Assembly (NCBI GenBank): GCA_025149285.1
Contig: CP102274.1
Location: 3,498,001-3,562,000, forward strand
DNA length: 64,000 bases
Origin: Hungatella hathewayi
GTDB lineage: Bacteria; Bacillota; Clostridia; Lachnospirales; Lachnospiraceae
Direction of reading: 5' to 3'
Part shown: positions 9,375 through 18,475 of the stretch, piece by piece
How the letters are laid out: each line of letters opens with the position of its first letter
How positions within the stretch are numbered: the first letter of the stretch is position 1
Program-made: the position numbers and the translations under genes
Notes under the pieces: model-generated
Seen by the model: only the letters and a program-made list of their open reading frames with translations
The model's database searches: none
What the model was told of the DNA's origin: nothing

Positions 9375-9380
9375 ATTATA
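9375..9380 (-). promoter_or_regulatory. -10 element of the sugar ABC transporter operon
   Basis: A perfect TATAAT on the minus strand lies about 30 bp before the permease start. No convincing -35 lies 16-18 bp upstream, which suits a promoter needing the AraC-type activator. Confidence 0.5.
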
Positions 9381-9522
9381 GTTGGAAAACAACGAGGGAA
9401 AAACTCCACATTTTTTTGTTTCAGGGGGATTTTTTCGCCGGGGGATTTCGGGGTGAACTGTAACTTTTCGGCGGCATCGGGGTGCAGCGGCAGGCTTCCT
9501 GCCGACAGACCTTTCTATAGTT

Positions 9523-9552
9523 AAAAAAAAGCGTTCCCCGCGAAAGGAACGC
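9523..9552 (-). terminator. Terminator of the yhcH transcript
   Basis: Stem GCGTTCC/GGAACGC (9531-9537 and 9546-9552), followed on the minus strand by eight T. It closes the yhcH gene and isolates the sugar transporter operon. Confidence 0.85.
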
Positions 9553-9570
9553 TCCATTATAAGAATCTCA

Positions 9571-10035
9571 TTAATTTTCCTTAATCTTTACAATCACCTT
9601 TTTAATCGGGGCCGGTTCGCCGTCTGCTGCCTTCGGCTTATGGCCATCCCACGGCTGAAAGATCATATATTCACCTGCTCCGACAACTACCTTCAATCCG
9701 GGATTTGCATTGTCGTATAATACGCAGTCTTTTTCTTCGTTATACGGTACTTTCACATTCAGCGCGTCCACCGGTGCATAGGTCATGGTCTCTGTGCCCC
9801 TGATCATGTACTGGATATCCGTGTAGTCACGATGTGATTCGTACTTTGCCTCTTCCCACGGAATCGTGGTATATTCGGTTACATTGGCGTAGACATTCTT
9901 GCCGTCAATTTCGTACTTTCCCGGTTCCAGATTTTCCAAGTCGGTATTCTGAAGGAAATCAACTGCTTTGCCGTATCTGCCTTCAATTCCAAGCCCTCTG
10001 TAAAAATCAAGATTCTTCGCTGAGTCAAAAATCAT
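9571..10035 (-). CDS. YhcH/YjgK/YiaL family protein (DUF386)
   Basis: A 154-residue cupin-fold protein of the YhcH/YjgK/YiaL family, complete in length. The C-terminal GEYMIFQPWDGHKPKAA carries the conserved His of the proposed metal site, and HRDYTDIQYMIRG is the other conserved segment. Members are often encoded beside sialic acid or other uptake genes and are thought to act on or isomerise sugars (NanQ is an anomerase in E. coli). Here it stands alone between terminators, next to a sugar ABC transporter operon but on its own transcript. A GGAGAG site precedes the ATG. Confidence 0.88.
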   Translation of the reverse strand: MIFDSAKNLDFYRGLGIEGRYGKAVDFLQNTDLENLEPGKYEIDGKNVYANVTEYTTIPWEEAKYESHRDYTDIQYMIRGTETMTYAPVDALNVKVPYNEEKDCVLYDNANPGLKVVVGAGEYMIFQPWDGHKPKAADGEPAPIKKVIVKIKEN

Positions 10036-10142
10036 AGTCCTGCTCTCCTTTATGTATATAATTTCTTACTTCCCGGCAGTGTTCTCTTTCCGCTGCCATC
10101 CAGTTATAGTATACACCTAAAGCAGAATATTCTACAATGTTT

Positions 10143-11018
10143 TTATTTAAAAAACTCATGATTTTGATGGCGGAACAGATACGTTAAATGGGAATCAAAC
10201 CAGCTCACGGCTCTGCTTCTGGAACCTCTCCGGTTCATAAAGTACAACGCACCATCGGAATAGTCTTCCCCTTCCAGCGCCCGGTTTACGCATTCCTTCG
10301 TCTCTTCCGTCACCTTCACGGAATTAATGGAACCGTCTGATACCGGTGAAAACTGAGAGGGCTCATAGACAACGCTTCTTACCGAGTCCGGAAATTCCTG
10401 GCTTTTAACACGGTTTAATACCACATTAGCCACGAGAATCTTTCCCTTCTCGTCACAGACTCCGGCCTCCGCCTGAACGATCCGCAGCAGGACCTGATAA
10501 TCATCGTCTGAGATCGCCTTCCGGCTTGCTGCCTTCTTCTCTTCCTCTATGCGTCTTTCTTCTTCCAAAGCTTTCTGGCGGGCATTTTCTTCCGCCTCCA
10601 GCGCCTTTATTTTAGCGTCCATGACAATCTGCTCATTGATACGCTCGAGCTCTTCTTTTGAATCCTGTTGGATTTCCTGTTTCTGCTGTACTTCCTTTTC
10701 CAATAGATTACCGGCTAACAGTTGTCCCTGCTTCTTTATTTCGGTAAGTTGGACTTGTACTTTTGCTTCCGTAACAGGTTCCTCTTCTTCTGCATCTTCC
10801 TCTTCTGCCGCCGTCTCCTGACCCGGAGTTTCCGCAAACGCCGTCAGGGCGCTCTTCCCTCCGCTGCCAAAACCGGTCGAGGTAAATGCCACAACGGTGA
10901 TCACAGCCGCGCCTGCCATAAAGACAGCCGACGATCGATACATCCTTTTTGTGGCCTTCACCGCCAGTCCCCGAAAGAACTGACAGATATGCTGAAGAAT
11001 TGAGTGCAATGTCAGCAT
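10143..11018 (-). CDS. SleB-type cell wall hydrolase with membrane anchor
   Basis: A 291-residue protein. A transmembrane or uncleaved signal helix lies at about 29-52, followed by an acidic segment (AEEEDAEEEEPVTEA) and a long charged region at about 95-165 that looks coiled-coil (KEELERINEQIV, ALEEERRIEEEKKA). The C-terminal 120 residues form a Hydrolase_2 domain (SleB/CwlJ) starting LLRIVQAEAGVCDEKGK, with the catalytic-type Glu in AEAG. SleB domains are lytic transglycosylases or muramidases acting on peptidoglycan, in spore germination or in vegetative wall turnover. The coiled-coil linker suggests a wall-associated role rather than a classical spore SleB. A promoter lies at 11091-11120. 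Confidence 0.85.
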   Translation of the reverse strand: MLTLHSILQHICQFFRGLAVKATKRMYRSSAVFMAGAAVITVVAFTSTGFGSGGKSALTAFAETPGQETAAEEEDAEEEEPVTEAKVQVQLTEIKKQGQLLAGNLLEKEVQQKQEIQQDSKEELERINEQIVMDAKIKALEAEENARQKALEEERRIEEEKKAASRKAISDDDYQVLLRIVQAEAGVCDEKGKILVANVVLNRVKSQEFPDSVRSVVYEPSQFSPVSDGSINSVKVTEETKECVNRALEGEDYSDGALYFMNRRGSRSRAVSWFDSHLTYLFRHQNHEFFK

Positions 11019-11090
11019 ACATACTCCTCTTTCTATTCTCTCTTACATCTAAGCCGCAGACTTTTGCAGCCGTTTCCGGGTGACGAGCGT

Positions 11091-11120
11091 ATTATAGAGG
11101 AGTCTTGTCAATAAAGTCAA
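11091..11120 (-). promoter_or_regulatory. Promoter of the wall hydrolase gene
   Basis: On the minus strand TTGACT, 18 bp, then TATAAT; about 70 bp of untranslated leader separates it from the start at 11018. Confidence 0.65.
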
Positions 11121-11323
11121 TACTTATTTAACATCTTTGTGATATTTTCCTTTGCCGCTTTTCTGACTTTTTGTATTTTTTGTATATTTATCACATTTTA
11201 TTTTCCATTTTCGCCTCATTATTTATCTATATTTGTTATTTACTTTTTACAAATATGTTACATTTCTGTTACTTATTTAAAGCTGCAATTTTTGTACTTT
11301 TTTGCCTTTTTGTTTTATGTAAA
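11121..11323. other. AT-rich intergenic stretch
   Basis: A very T-rich region (plus strand) between the wall hydrolase promoter and the end of ybaK. It has no supported gene; possible small frames lack ribosome sites. I see no clear hairpin terminator. Confidence 0.5.
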
Positions 11324-11797
11324 CTATTCAAAGGCCAAAGAAGCAAAATTCCCCCGGATGAAAGTCACCAGTGTTTGTGGGGCGATCAGGATCTGCTGGC
11401 CTCTTAATCCGGCGCTTATGGCGATCTCATCATACAAAACAGCACTTTCTTCGACAAAAGTGGGGAATTGCTTCTTCATCCCGATGGGAGAACATCCCCC
11501 TCTGATGTACCCCGTAACGGCCAGAAGATCCTTCATGGGGATCATTTCCACCTTCTTATCGCCTGCAGCCCTGGCCGTTTTCTTCAGATCCAGTTCCGCA
11601 TCCACAGGAATGCAGCAGACTAAGTACCCCGTCTTCTCCCCTTTCAGCACCAGAGTCTTAAACACGCTTCCGTGATCCACTCCCATCATGTCCGCAGCAT
11701 GGCTTCCCGATAAGTCGCTCTCATCCACCTCGTATTCCTTTGTTCTGTATTCAATTTTTGCCTTGTCCAGCATACGCATGGCATTTGTCTTTACCAT
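11324..11797 (-). CDS. ybaK: YbaK/EbsC-type aminoacyl-tRNA deacylase
   Basis: A 157-residue protein of the YbaK family, of normal length. It shows the conserved VFKTLVLKGEK stretch with the substrate-positioning Lys, the CCIPVDAELDLKK segment, and GYIRGGCSPIGMKK. These enzymes hydrolyse Cys-tRNA(Pro), which is mischarged by prolyl-tRNA synthetase. It is a single-domain free-standing editor, acting in the cytoplasm. The gene follows the GNAT gene by 23 bp in the same direction and is probably cotranscribed. INS-type or ProX-type relatives would be alternatives, but GGCSPIG favours YbaK. Confidence 0.9.
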   Translation of the reverse strand: MVKTNAMRMLDKAKIEYRTKEYEVDESDLSGSHAADMMGVDHGSVFKTLVLKGEKTGYLVCCIPVDAELDLKKTARAAGDKKVEMIPMKDLLAVTGYIRGGCSPIGMKKQFPTFVEESAVLYDEIAISAGLRGQQILIAPQTLVTFIRGNFASLAFE

Positions 11798-11820
11798 CTG
11801 ATAAACTCCTTTCTGATTAT

Positions 11821-12315
11821 CTACTTCCCATACCCCGGTGATTCATCCCGTTCCGAAAGCATCTTAAGCTGGTCTCCGGCGATCCGGTATACCGTCCAGT
11901 CATCCATGGGAACAGCTCCCATCGACCGGTAGAACTCAATACTCGGCTTATTCCAGTCGAGACACCACCACTCCAGACGCCCGCAGCCCCGTTCCACTGC
12001 GATCTTTGCCAGGCGCTTCAAGAATGCGGTACCGCAGCCTCTTCCACGGTATTCCGGTCTGACGTAAAGGTCCTCTAAGTAAATTCCGGCTCTGCCCAGA
12101 AATGTGGAAAAGTTATGGAAAAACAGGGCAAATCCCACCGGTTCTCCACCCTCCAGTCCAATCAGCACCTCAGCCTTTTTCTTCTCAAAAATCCATTCCC
12201 GCAGCAGCGGTTCCGTCGCCTCCACCTCGGAAAGCATTCCCTCATAATCGGCAAGTTCCTTTATAAATCGCAGGATCAGCCCCGTGTCCTCCTCCGCGGC
12301 AAATTGAATCGTCAT
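11821..12315 (-). CDS. GNAT family N-acetyltransferase (diamine acetyltransferase-like)
   Basis: A 164-residue single-domain acetyltransferase. Motif A for acetyl-CoA binding is seen in LEDLYVRPEYRGRGCGTAFLKRL (R/Q-x-x-G-x-G type), and the C-terminal WWCLDWNKPSIEFYRSMGA matches the spermidine/spermine acetyltransferase subgroup. Such enzymes acetylate polyamines, thialysine or amino acid amines. It is the first gene of a likely pair with ybaK. The C-terminal dozen residues are not conserved in the family. Confidence 0.85.
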   Translation of the reverse strand: MTIQFAAEEDTGLILRFIKELADYEGMLSEVEATEPLLREWIFEKKKAEVLIGLEGGEPVGFALFFHNFSTFLGRAGIYLEDLYVRPEYRGRGCGTAFLKRLAKIAVERGCGRLEWWCLDWNKPSIEFYRSMGAVPMDDWTVYRIAGDQLKMLSERDESPGYGK

Positions 12316-12394
12316 ACGGCTCTTCCTCCCTTTCGACAGTTTTTGATGTGTTTCTTCTATATAATATAAATCATATCACATTGCCTGTCATCAG

Positions 12395-12453
12395 TAAAAA
12401 TCACAGAGGAGCCCGGATATGCCAGCATGCTGTCTCTGGTCTATCGGACTCCT
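12395..12453 (-). terminator. Terminator of leuCD
   Basis: On the minus strand an AGGAGTCCGATA arm pairs with TATCCGGGCTCCT (with one bulge and one wobble), followed by CTGTGATTTTT. It lies about 30 bp past the leuD stop. Confidence 0.6.
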
Positions 12454-12479
12454 CCTGCTCCCGTTTTCAGGACGGTACC

Positions 12480-12965
12480 CTACTTCTGATTTATATATGG
12501 AATCAATCCCCCTGCAGAAATAATCTTCTGCATAAACGGCGGGAATGCCTGGCCTTCATATGACTCTCCCGTCGTCTTATTCGTAATGATGCCGCTGTCA
12601 AAATCGACTTCCACCTCGTCACCGGCGGAGATGGCCTTAGCGGCCTCCGGGCATTCGATGATCGGCAGACCGATATTGATGGCGTTGCGGTAGAAAATCC
12701 TTGCAAAGGTCTCCGCTATGACACAGCTGATCCCCGCACACTTGATTACCAGTGGCGCATGCTCTCTGGAAGAGCCGCAGCCAAAATTCTTATTTGCTAC
12801 GATAATATCGCCTTTTTTTACATTTTTCACAAAGTCTTTGTCGATGTCTTCCATGCAGTGCCTGGCAAGCTCATATCCATCCGTGATGTTTAAATATCTG
12901 GCCGGAATGATGACATCTGTATCCACATTGTCCCCATACTTAAAAACGGAACCTGTCGCTTTCAT
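12480..12965 (-). CDS. leuD: 3-isopropylmalate dehydratase small subunit
   Basis: A 161-residue LeuD of the short bacterial/archaeal type. Conserved segments are [15 protein letters not shown] at the N-terminus, [12 protein letters not shown] at about 60-71, and [15 protein letters not shown]. With LeuC it forms the aconitase-like enzyme that isomerises 2-isopropylmalate to 3-isopropylmalate in leucine synthesis. It lies 26 bp after leuC with an AAGGAGGAC ribosome site. The short LeuC/LeuD type can overlap with homoaconitase or citraconate isomerisation, but the LysR gene and nearby ilv genes support leucine synthesis. Confidence 0.93.
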   Translation of the reverse strand: MKATGSVFKYGDNVDTDVIIPARYLNITDGYELARHCMEDIDKDFVKNVKKGDIIVANKNFGCGSSREHAPLVIKCAGISCVIAETFARIFYRNAINIGLPIIECPEAAKAISAGDEVEVDFDSGIITNKTTGESYEGQAFPPFMQKIISAGGLIPYINQK

Positions 12966-12991
12966 GAATCTGTCCTCCTTATCTCTTCTAT

Positions 12992-14257
12992 CTATAAGCC
13001 GAGTTCTTCCGGCGCTGAAATCTTTCCCGTGATGGCGCTGGCTGCCGCAATGGCAGGACTTGCCAGATACACCTCAGAATCTACATGCCCCATACGGCCT
13101 ACAAAATTCCTGTTCGTCGTGGAGATACAGCGTTCTCCTGCTGCCAGAATTCCCATGTAACCGCCCAGACACGGTCCGCAGGTCGGCGTGCTCACGATCG
13201 CTCCCGCCTCGATAAATATCTCCAGAAGCCCTTCTCTCATGGCCTGCAGATAGATCTCCTGCGTCGCCGGTATTACGATACAGCGGACGTTCTTCGCCAC
13301 TTTTCTGCCCTTCATGACCCTGGCGGCGATTCTCATATCATCGATCCGGCCGTTGGTACAGGAGCCGATCACGGACTGGTCCACAGGGATATCCCCGAAG
13401 GAGCCGATGGTCTTCGTATTCTCCGGAAGATGCGGGAATGCCACCGTCGGTTTCAGTTCCGATAAATCAATGGTATAGACCTCGTCATACTCTGCATCAG
13501 GATCCGCCTCATAGACGGTGAAATCCCGCTTGGAATGGTCCTTCATGTACTGAACCGCCAGATCATCCACAGGGAAAATTCCGTTCTTTCCGCCTGCCTC
13601 GATGGCCATGTTACAGATGGTAAAACGGTCGTCCATGGTCAAATTCTTAATCCCGTCACCGGTGAACTCCATGGATTTATAGAGGGCGCCATCGACGCCA
13701 ATCATGCCGATAATATGTAAAATAACGTCTTTTCCGCTGACCCAGCCGTTCGGTTTTCCTACCAGTTCAAACTTCAGTGCAGACGGTACTTTAAACCAGG
13801 CTTTCCCCGTCACCATACCGGCCGCCATGTCCGTACTTCCCACACCGGTGGAAAATGCACCGAGGGCGCCGTATGTACACGTATGAGAGTCGGCACCGAT
13901 CACTGCGTCGCCTGCCACCACAAGCCCTTTTTCCGGAAGCAGTGCGTGTTCAATTCCCATCTGCCCCACGTCAAAGTAGTTGCTGATCTCATGTCTGCAT
14001 GCAAAATCACGGCAGCACTTGCAGTTTTCCGCAGATTTGATATCCTTGTTCGGGATAAAATGGTCCATGACGAGAGCAATCTTGTCCTTGTCGAAAACTG
14101 TCTGCGTGTCGAATTTTTTCATCTCATTGATAGCCACCGGCGAGGTGATATCATTCCCCAATACGAGATCCAAGTCCGCCTCAATTAACTGTCCGGCTTT
14201 CACTTCCGAAAGTCCGGCATGAGCCGCTAAAATTTTCTGGGTCATAGTCATTCCCAT
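12992..14257 (-). CDS. leuC: 3-isopropylmalate dehydratase large subunit
   Basis: A 421-residue LeuC. The three [4Fe-4S] cysteines are visible in VIGSCTNGR (about residue 300) and PTCGPCLGG (about 358-364). [22 protein letters not shown] and NFVGRMG are the other family signatures. It catalyses the dehydration step with LeuD. A GAAGGAGG ribosome site precedes the ATG. The gene diverges from a LysR-type regulator across a 129 bp region, which suggests regulation by a small-molecule pathway signal. leuA and leuB are not in the window. Confidence 0.95.
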   Translation of the reverse strand: MGMTMTQKILAAHAGLSEVKAGQLIEADLDLVLGNDITSPVAINEMKKFDTQTVFDKDKIALVMDHFIPNKDIKSAENCKCCRDFACRHEISNYFDVGQMGIEHALLPEKGLVVAGDAVIGADSHTCTYGALGAFSTGVGSTDMAAGMVTGKAWFKVPSALKFELVGKPNGWVSGKDVILHIIGMIGVDGALYKSMEFTGDGIKNLTMDDRFTICNMAIEAGGKNGIFPVDDLAVQYMKDHSKRDFTVYEADPDAEYDEVYTIDLSELKPTVAFPHLPENTKTIGSFGDIPVDQSVIGSCTNGRIDDMRIAARVMKGRKVAKNVRCIVIPATQEIYLQAMREGLLEIFIEAGAIVSTPTCGPCLGGYMGILAAGERCISTTNRNFVGRMGHVDSEVYLASPAIAAASAITGKISAPEELGL

Positions 14258-14296
14258 AATCTATATCCTCCTTCAAAACCTGTTCTCATTTTCTGC

Positions 14297-14326
14297 TTTA
14301 CATTCTAACATACTTATTGATATAAT
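14297..14326 (+). promoter_or_regulatory. Promoter of the LysR gene at 14387
   Basis: TTTACA at 14297-14302, 18 bp, then TATAAT at 14321-14326. The whole leuC-lysR spacer is AT-rich with several -10-like repeats on both strands, so the matching leuC promoter must overlap it. Confidence 0.55.
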
Positions 14327-14386
14327 AGAAATACATAATATGAATACTTACTATAATAGTCAGTTATATCAAGAAAAGAGGCATAC

Positions 14387-15283
14387 ATGGAACAAAACCT
14401 TTCGCAATATAAGATTTTCTACGAAGTGGCAAAGGCCGGGAATATCTCCAAGGCCGCCAAGGAGCTCTACATCAGTCAGCCCGCCATCAGTAAATCCATC
14501 AGCAAACTGGAGGACAGTTTAGGTGTCTCCTTATTTACCCGGAATTCCAGAGGGGTTCAGCTGACCAGCGAGGGCGAACTGCTCTTTCATCACACGGAAT
14601 CCGCCTTCGAGGCACTGAGCCGCGGGGAGAATGAGCTGAAGCGGATCAAGGATTTTAATATCGGCCATCTCCGCATCGGCGTGAGCAATACGCTCTGCAA
14701 ATATATCCTGCTTCCTTACTTAAAGGGGTTCATAGAAAAGTATCCGCATGTGAAGATCACCATTGAAAGCCAGTCCACCACACACACCATCGCCATGCTG
14801 GAACAGCAGCACATTGATCTGGGACTGATCGCCGAACCGTCCAGCAGGAAACCGCTGATCTTCGTTCCGGTAATGGATATTCAGGATATCTTTGTCTCTA
14901 CCAAACCGTATCTGGACAACTTATATCTCCGTGAGGGCCGGAATACAGATATCTTCCAGACCGGCAATATCCTGCTTCTGGACCGGAACAACATGACGAG
15001 AAAGTACATCGACGAGTATCTGAGTGAGCATCAGATCGTCCCCAGCCAGGTACTGGAGGTAAACACCATGGATATCCTCATTGAATTCGCCAAAATCGGT
15101 CTTGGAATCGGCTGTGTGATCCGGGAATTCGTTCAGGAGGAACTGGATAAGCAGATGCTGGTTACGATTCCCATGAAATGGCCGATCAAAAAACGCACCA
15201 TCGGTTTTGCCTATAACCCCGGAGGAACCTCCAGAGCGCTGGAAGACTTTCTCTCCTTCTGCGGCAGCTTTCCGATTTCATAA
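14387..15283 (+). CDS. LysR-family regulator divergent from leuCD
   Basis: A 298-residue LysR-type regulator. The helix-turn-helix covers about 5-62 (FYEVAKAGNISKAAKELYISQPAISKSISKLED is spread over that range), and the effector domain begins near GHLRIGVSNT at residue 92. LysR proteins usually repress themselves and activate the divergent gene when bound to a pathway metabolite. The location head-to-head with leuC makes leucine biosynthesis its likely target, though the family also controls citrate or aromatic pathways. An AAAGAGG site precedes the ATG. Confidence 0.88.
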   Translation: MEQNLSQYKIFYEVAKAGNISKAAKELYISQPAISKSISKLEDSLGVSLFTRNSRGVQLTSEGELLFHHTESAFEALSRGENELKRIKDFNIGHLRIGVSNTLCKYILLPYLKGFIEKYPHVKITIESQSTTHTIAMLEQQHIDLGLIAEPSSRKPLIFVPVMDIQDIFVSTKPYLDNLYLREGRNTDIFQTGNILLLDRNNMTRKYIDEYLSEHQIVPSQVLEVNTMDILIEFAKIGLGIGCVIREFVQEELDKQMLVTIPMKWPIKKRTIGFAYNPGGTSRALEDFLSFCGSFPIS

Positions 15284-15314
15284 ACGCGGCAAATAAGATA
15301 ACACCACAAAATTG

Positions 15315-15358
15315 GGGACCGCACGAGACGGCAGTGATCTGCTTTCCCGGGCGGTCCC
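15315..15358. terminator. Possible bidirectional terminator hairpin
   Basis: GGGACCGC (15315-15322) and GCGGTCCC (15351-15358) form an 8-bp stem with a 28-nt loop between the convergent LysR and HxlR genes. It lacks a clear T-run, so it is tentative. Confidence 0.35.
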
Positions 15359-15415
15359 GCTTGTCTGCTTCTTGCTTCTGTACTGGTCTCATGCCTCCTG
15401 TATCCTGCATCCTGT

Positions 15416-15736
15416 TCAGTTCTGCTTTCTCTTATATTCCAGTCCCCATTCAACCATTGCATCCAGAATCGGTTTCAAGCTGTATCCTGTATCCGTAAGT
15501 GTGTACTCCACTCTGGGAGGCACTTCCGCATAGACCTTTCTGTTCACCAGCCCGTCTGCCTCCATCTCCCGCAGATTGGAAGTCAGCACCTTCTGTGAAA
15601 TGGAACCGATGGACTTCTTCAGTTCTCCAAAACGCTTCGTTCCATCCATCAGATCCCGGATAATCAATACTTTCCATCTGTCGCTGATCAGCATCAGCGT
15701 CGTCTCAACCGGACATGCCGGCAATGTCTTTTCCAT
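15416..15736 (-). CDS. HxlR-family winged-helix regulator
   Basis: A 106-residue HxlR-type regulator. The N-terminal CPVETTLMLISDRWKVLII carries the conserved Cys and the start of the winged helix, then RFGELKKSIGSISQKVLT is the recognition helix and PPRVEYTLTDTG the wing. Members sense aldehydes, quinones or redox stress via the cysteine. The start at 15736 is preferred because AAAGGA lies 7 bp upstream; an in-frame ATG at 15760 has a weaker site. It is a single gene converging on the LysR gene, with no obvious target beside it. Confidence 0.87.
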   Translation of the reverse strand: MEKTLPACPVETTLMLISDRWKVLIIRDLMDGTKRFGELKKSIGSISQKVLTSNLREMEADGLVNRKVYAEVPPRVEYTLTDTGYSLKPILDAMVEWGLEYKRKQN

Positions 15737-15812
15737 AGCCTTTTCCTTTCCCTGCTTCATCGACTGCTTTGTCCTCAGGAAATTCCCATTAGTATCTTTT
15801 TGGTACCTATAG

Positions 15813-15858
15813 CATAAATAGAGACGGGAGATGGCGGCAACCCTCCATCTCCCGTCTC
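15813..15858 (-). terminator. Terminator of ilvC
   Basis: A 14-bp perfect stem GAGACGGGAGATGG/CCATCTCCCGTCTC (15821-15834 and 15845-15858), about 48 bp past the ilvC stop. The following minus-strand bases TATTTATG form only a weak T-run. Confidence 0.6.
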
Positions 15859-15905
15859 CCTGTCATTTCTTCCCCTGGGAGGAGAAAATATTCTCTGTAT
15901 TCTGT

Positions 15906-16931
<1,026 letters not shown>

Positions 16932-17022
16932 TCATATATGTATTCATATTATTATTGTTAAAGGAACTGTGCCGACGACTCTCTGTCCGCCTTTGGCAAC
17001 ACCTCTAGCTAACTTCATAAAA

Positions 17023-17523
17023 CTACGGTAAGTAACGGACGTCGTCGGAACCTCTGGAAAGTCCCGTAAGGCCTGTTCTTGCCAGTTCCAGAATCTCATA
17101 GTCTTCCAGAAGATTGATAAGCGCATCCAGCTTCGACTGGTCGCCTGTCAGCATGACTGTCAGAGAATCTTTGCCGACATCGACAATAGTAGCGCGGAAT
17201 ATATCCGCAATGGCACTGACCGCCTGCCGTTCACTGGCATTGGCCCGAACCTTGACTAAGATCAGCTCCCTGTATACGGAATGCCCCGGCTTCAGTTCCT
17301 TAATGTCGCGCACATCCTCCAGCTTGCGAAGCTGCTTCTCGATCTGGTCCAGAATTTCCTGGTCTCCGATGGAAACCACTGTCATCCTGGAATATCTCTC
17401 ATCCGCGGTGACACCCACGGTAAGGCTCTCAATGTTGTAGCCACGGCGGCTGAACAGCCCTGCCACACGGCTTAAAACACCGGAAGTATTGTCAACCAGC
17501 AACGATAATACGATTCTTTCCAT
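17023..17523 (-). CDS. ilvN: Acetolactate synthase small (regulatory) subunit
   Basis: A 166-residue IlvN/IlvH subunit. The N-terminal ACT domain (LSLLVDNTSGVLSRVAGLFSRRGYNI is its core) binds valine for feedback control, and the C-terminal half (RELILVKVRANASER) activates the catalytic subunit. No ilvB catalytic subunit is adjacent, so the large subunit must be encoded elsewhere. A strong promoter at 17556-17584 leaves a leader of only about 25 nt, so there is no T-box or peptide attenuator directly before it. The gene is followed by ilvC. Confidence 0.93.
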   Translation of the reverse strand: MERIVLSLLVDNTSGVLSRVAGLFSRRGYNIESLTVGVTADERYSRMTVVSIGDQEILDQIEKQLRKLEDVRDIKELKPGHSVYRELILVKVRANASERQAVSAIADIFRATIVDVGKDSLTVMLTGDQSKLDALINLLEDYEILELARTGLTGLSRGSDDVRYLP

Positions 17524-17555
17524 TCATATCCCCGCCTTTTTGTATAGTAATTTTA

Positions 17556-17584
17556 ATGATAACAACCTTGCTTCTATTTGTCAA
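17556..17584 (-). promoter_or_regulatory. Promoter of ilvN-ilvC
   Basis: On the minus strand TTGACA, 17 bp, then TATCAT. The leader to the start at 17523 is short. Confidence 0.75.
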
Positions 17585-17719
17585 CTACATAAAAGTAATG
17601 TGTATTATAAATTCAGGTTATACTTCATGATTCGGGTGGTATTTTGTCCCGGCACACTTCAAATCACTTCCCGGGCCTGATTCATTTTTTCTTGCAGCGG
17701 GACTATTACGAGGCACATG

Positions 17720-17776
17720 AAAATCCGGATCTTTCGTTTGCGTCAAATAAAGGCGCATTCTCCGGATCCGGATTTT
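17720..17776 (-). terminator. Terminator at the end of the nucleoside operon
   Basis: A perfect 12-bp stem AAAATCCGGATC/GATCCGGATTTT (17720-17731 and 17765-17776), 26 bp past the deoC stop. The minus-strand transcript ends its 3' arm in TTTTC. Confidence 0.75.
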
Positions 17777-17801
17777 CTTGCAGCAGCACTCGATCTGCTC
17801 T

Positions 17802-18461
17802 TTATTTCTGAAGCTCTGCCACCTGTTTTACCACACTGCTGGCGCCCACACGGCTGCATCCTGCTTCTACATAATTTTTTAAATCTTCCAGCGTTCTGAC
17901 GCCGCCTGCGGCCTTGATCCTGACATTCTCCCCAATATTGGACTTAAACAGTTCGATATCGGAGAGTTGGGCGCCTGCGGTTCCGAACCCGGTGGAGGTT
18001 TTGATAAAATCTGCGCCCGCGTTAGTCACGGCATGGCACATGGCTACCTTTTCTTCCCCTGTGAGATAACACGTCTCGATGATAACCTTTAAAACGCGGT
18101 CACCTGCAGCCTTCTTTAAGGTTCTGATCTCATCCTCAACCTTCTGAAATTCACCGTTCTTTACATCGGTTAAGTTAATCACCATATCAATTTCATCCGC
18201 TCCGTCCGCCAGCGCCTCTCTCACTTCACAAACTTTTGCCTCTGTCACACTGTATCCAAGCGGAAAACCGACTACTGTACAGATCGTAAGATCCGGATAC
18301 GTCTCACGGATTCTCTTAATATAACAGGGCGGCACACAGACGGAGGCCGTCTGATATTCGACCGCCTCATCACACAGTCTGCAAATCTCCTCCCATGAGG
18401 CACAGGCCTTTAACAGAGTATGGTCCACTAAATGAAGCATCTCAGAATATGTCATAATCAT
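17802..18461 (-). CDS. deoC: Deoxyribose-phosphate aldolase
   Basis: A 219-residue class I aldolase. The Schiff-base lysine is K154 in DFIKTSTGFG, the proton-relay D92 is in DEIDMVIN, and the VGFPLG motif is at 64-69. It cleaves 2-deoxyribose-5-phosphate to acetaldehyde and glyceraldehyde-3-phosphate in the cytoplasm. It is the last gene of the nucleoside operon, 14 bp after the phosphorylase gene, and completes deoxynucleoside breakdown. No phosphopentomutase (deoB) is in the window, so conversion of deoxyribose-1-phosphate must depend on a gene elsewhere. A terminator follows. Confidence 0.95.
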   Translation of the reverse strand: MIMTYSEMLHLVDHTLLKACASWEEICRLCDEAVEYQTASVCVPPCYIKRIRETYPDLTICTVVGFPLGYSVTEAKVCEVREALADGADEIDMVINLTDVKNGEFQKVEDEIRTLKKAAGDRVLKVIIETCYLTGEEKVAMCHAVTNAGADFIKTSTGFGTAGAQLSDIELFKSNIGENVRIKAAGGVRTLEDLKNYVEAGCSRVGASSVVKQVAELQK

Positions 18462-18475
18462 TCTATCCTTTCTCT

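Noticed and set aside
8862-9524. Plus-strand frame of 220 codons over the permease gene
   Set aside because: It is antisense to a clear permease, with a His/Lys-rich translation typical of a shadow frame.
17524-17719. T-box or leader peptide before ilvN
   Set aside because: The consensus promoter at 17556-17584 leaves about 25 nt of leader, and no T-box motif is present.
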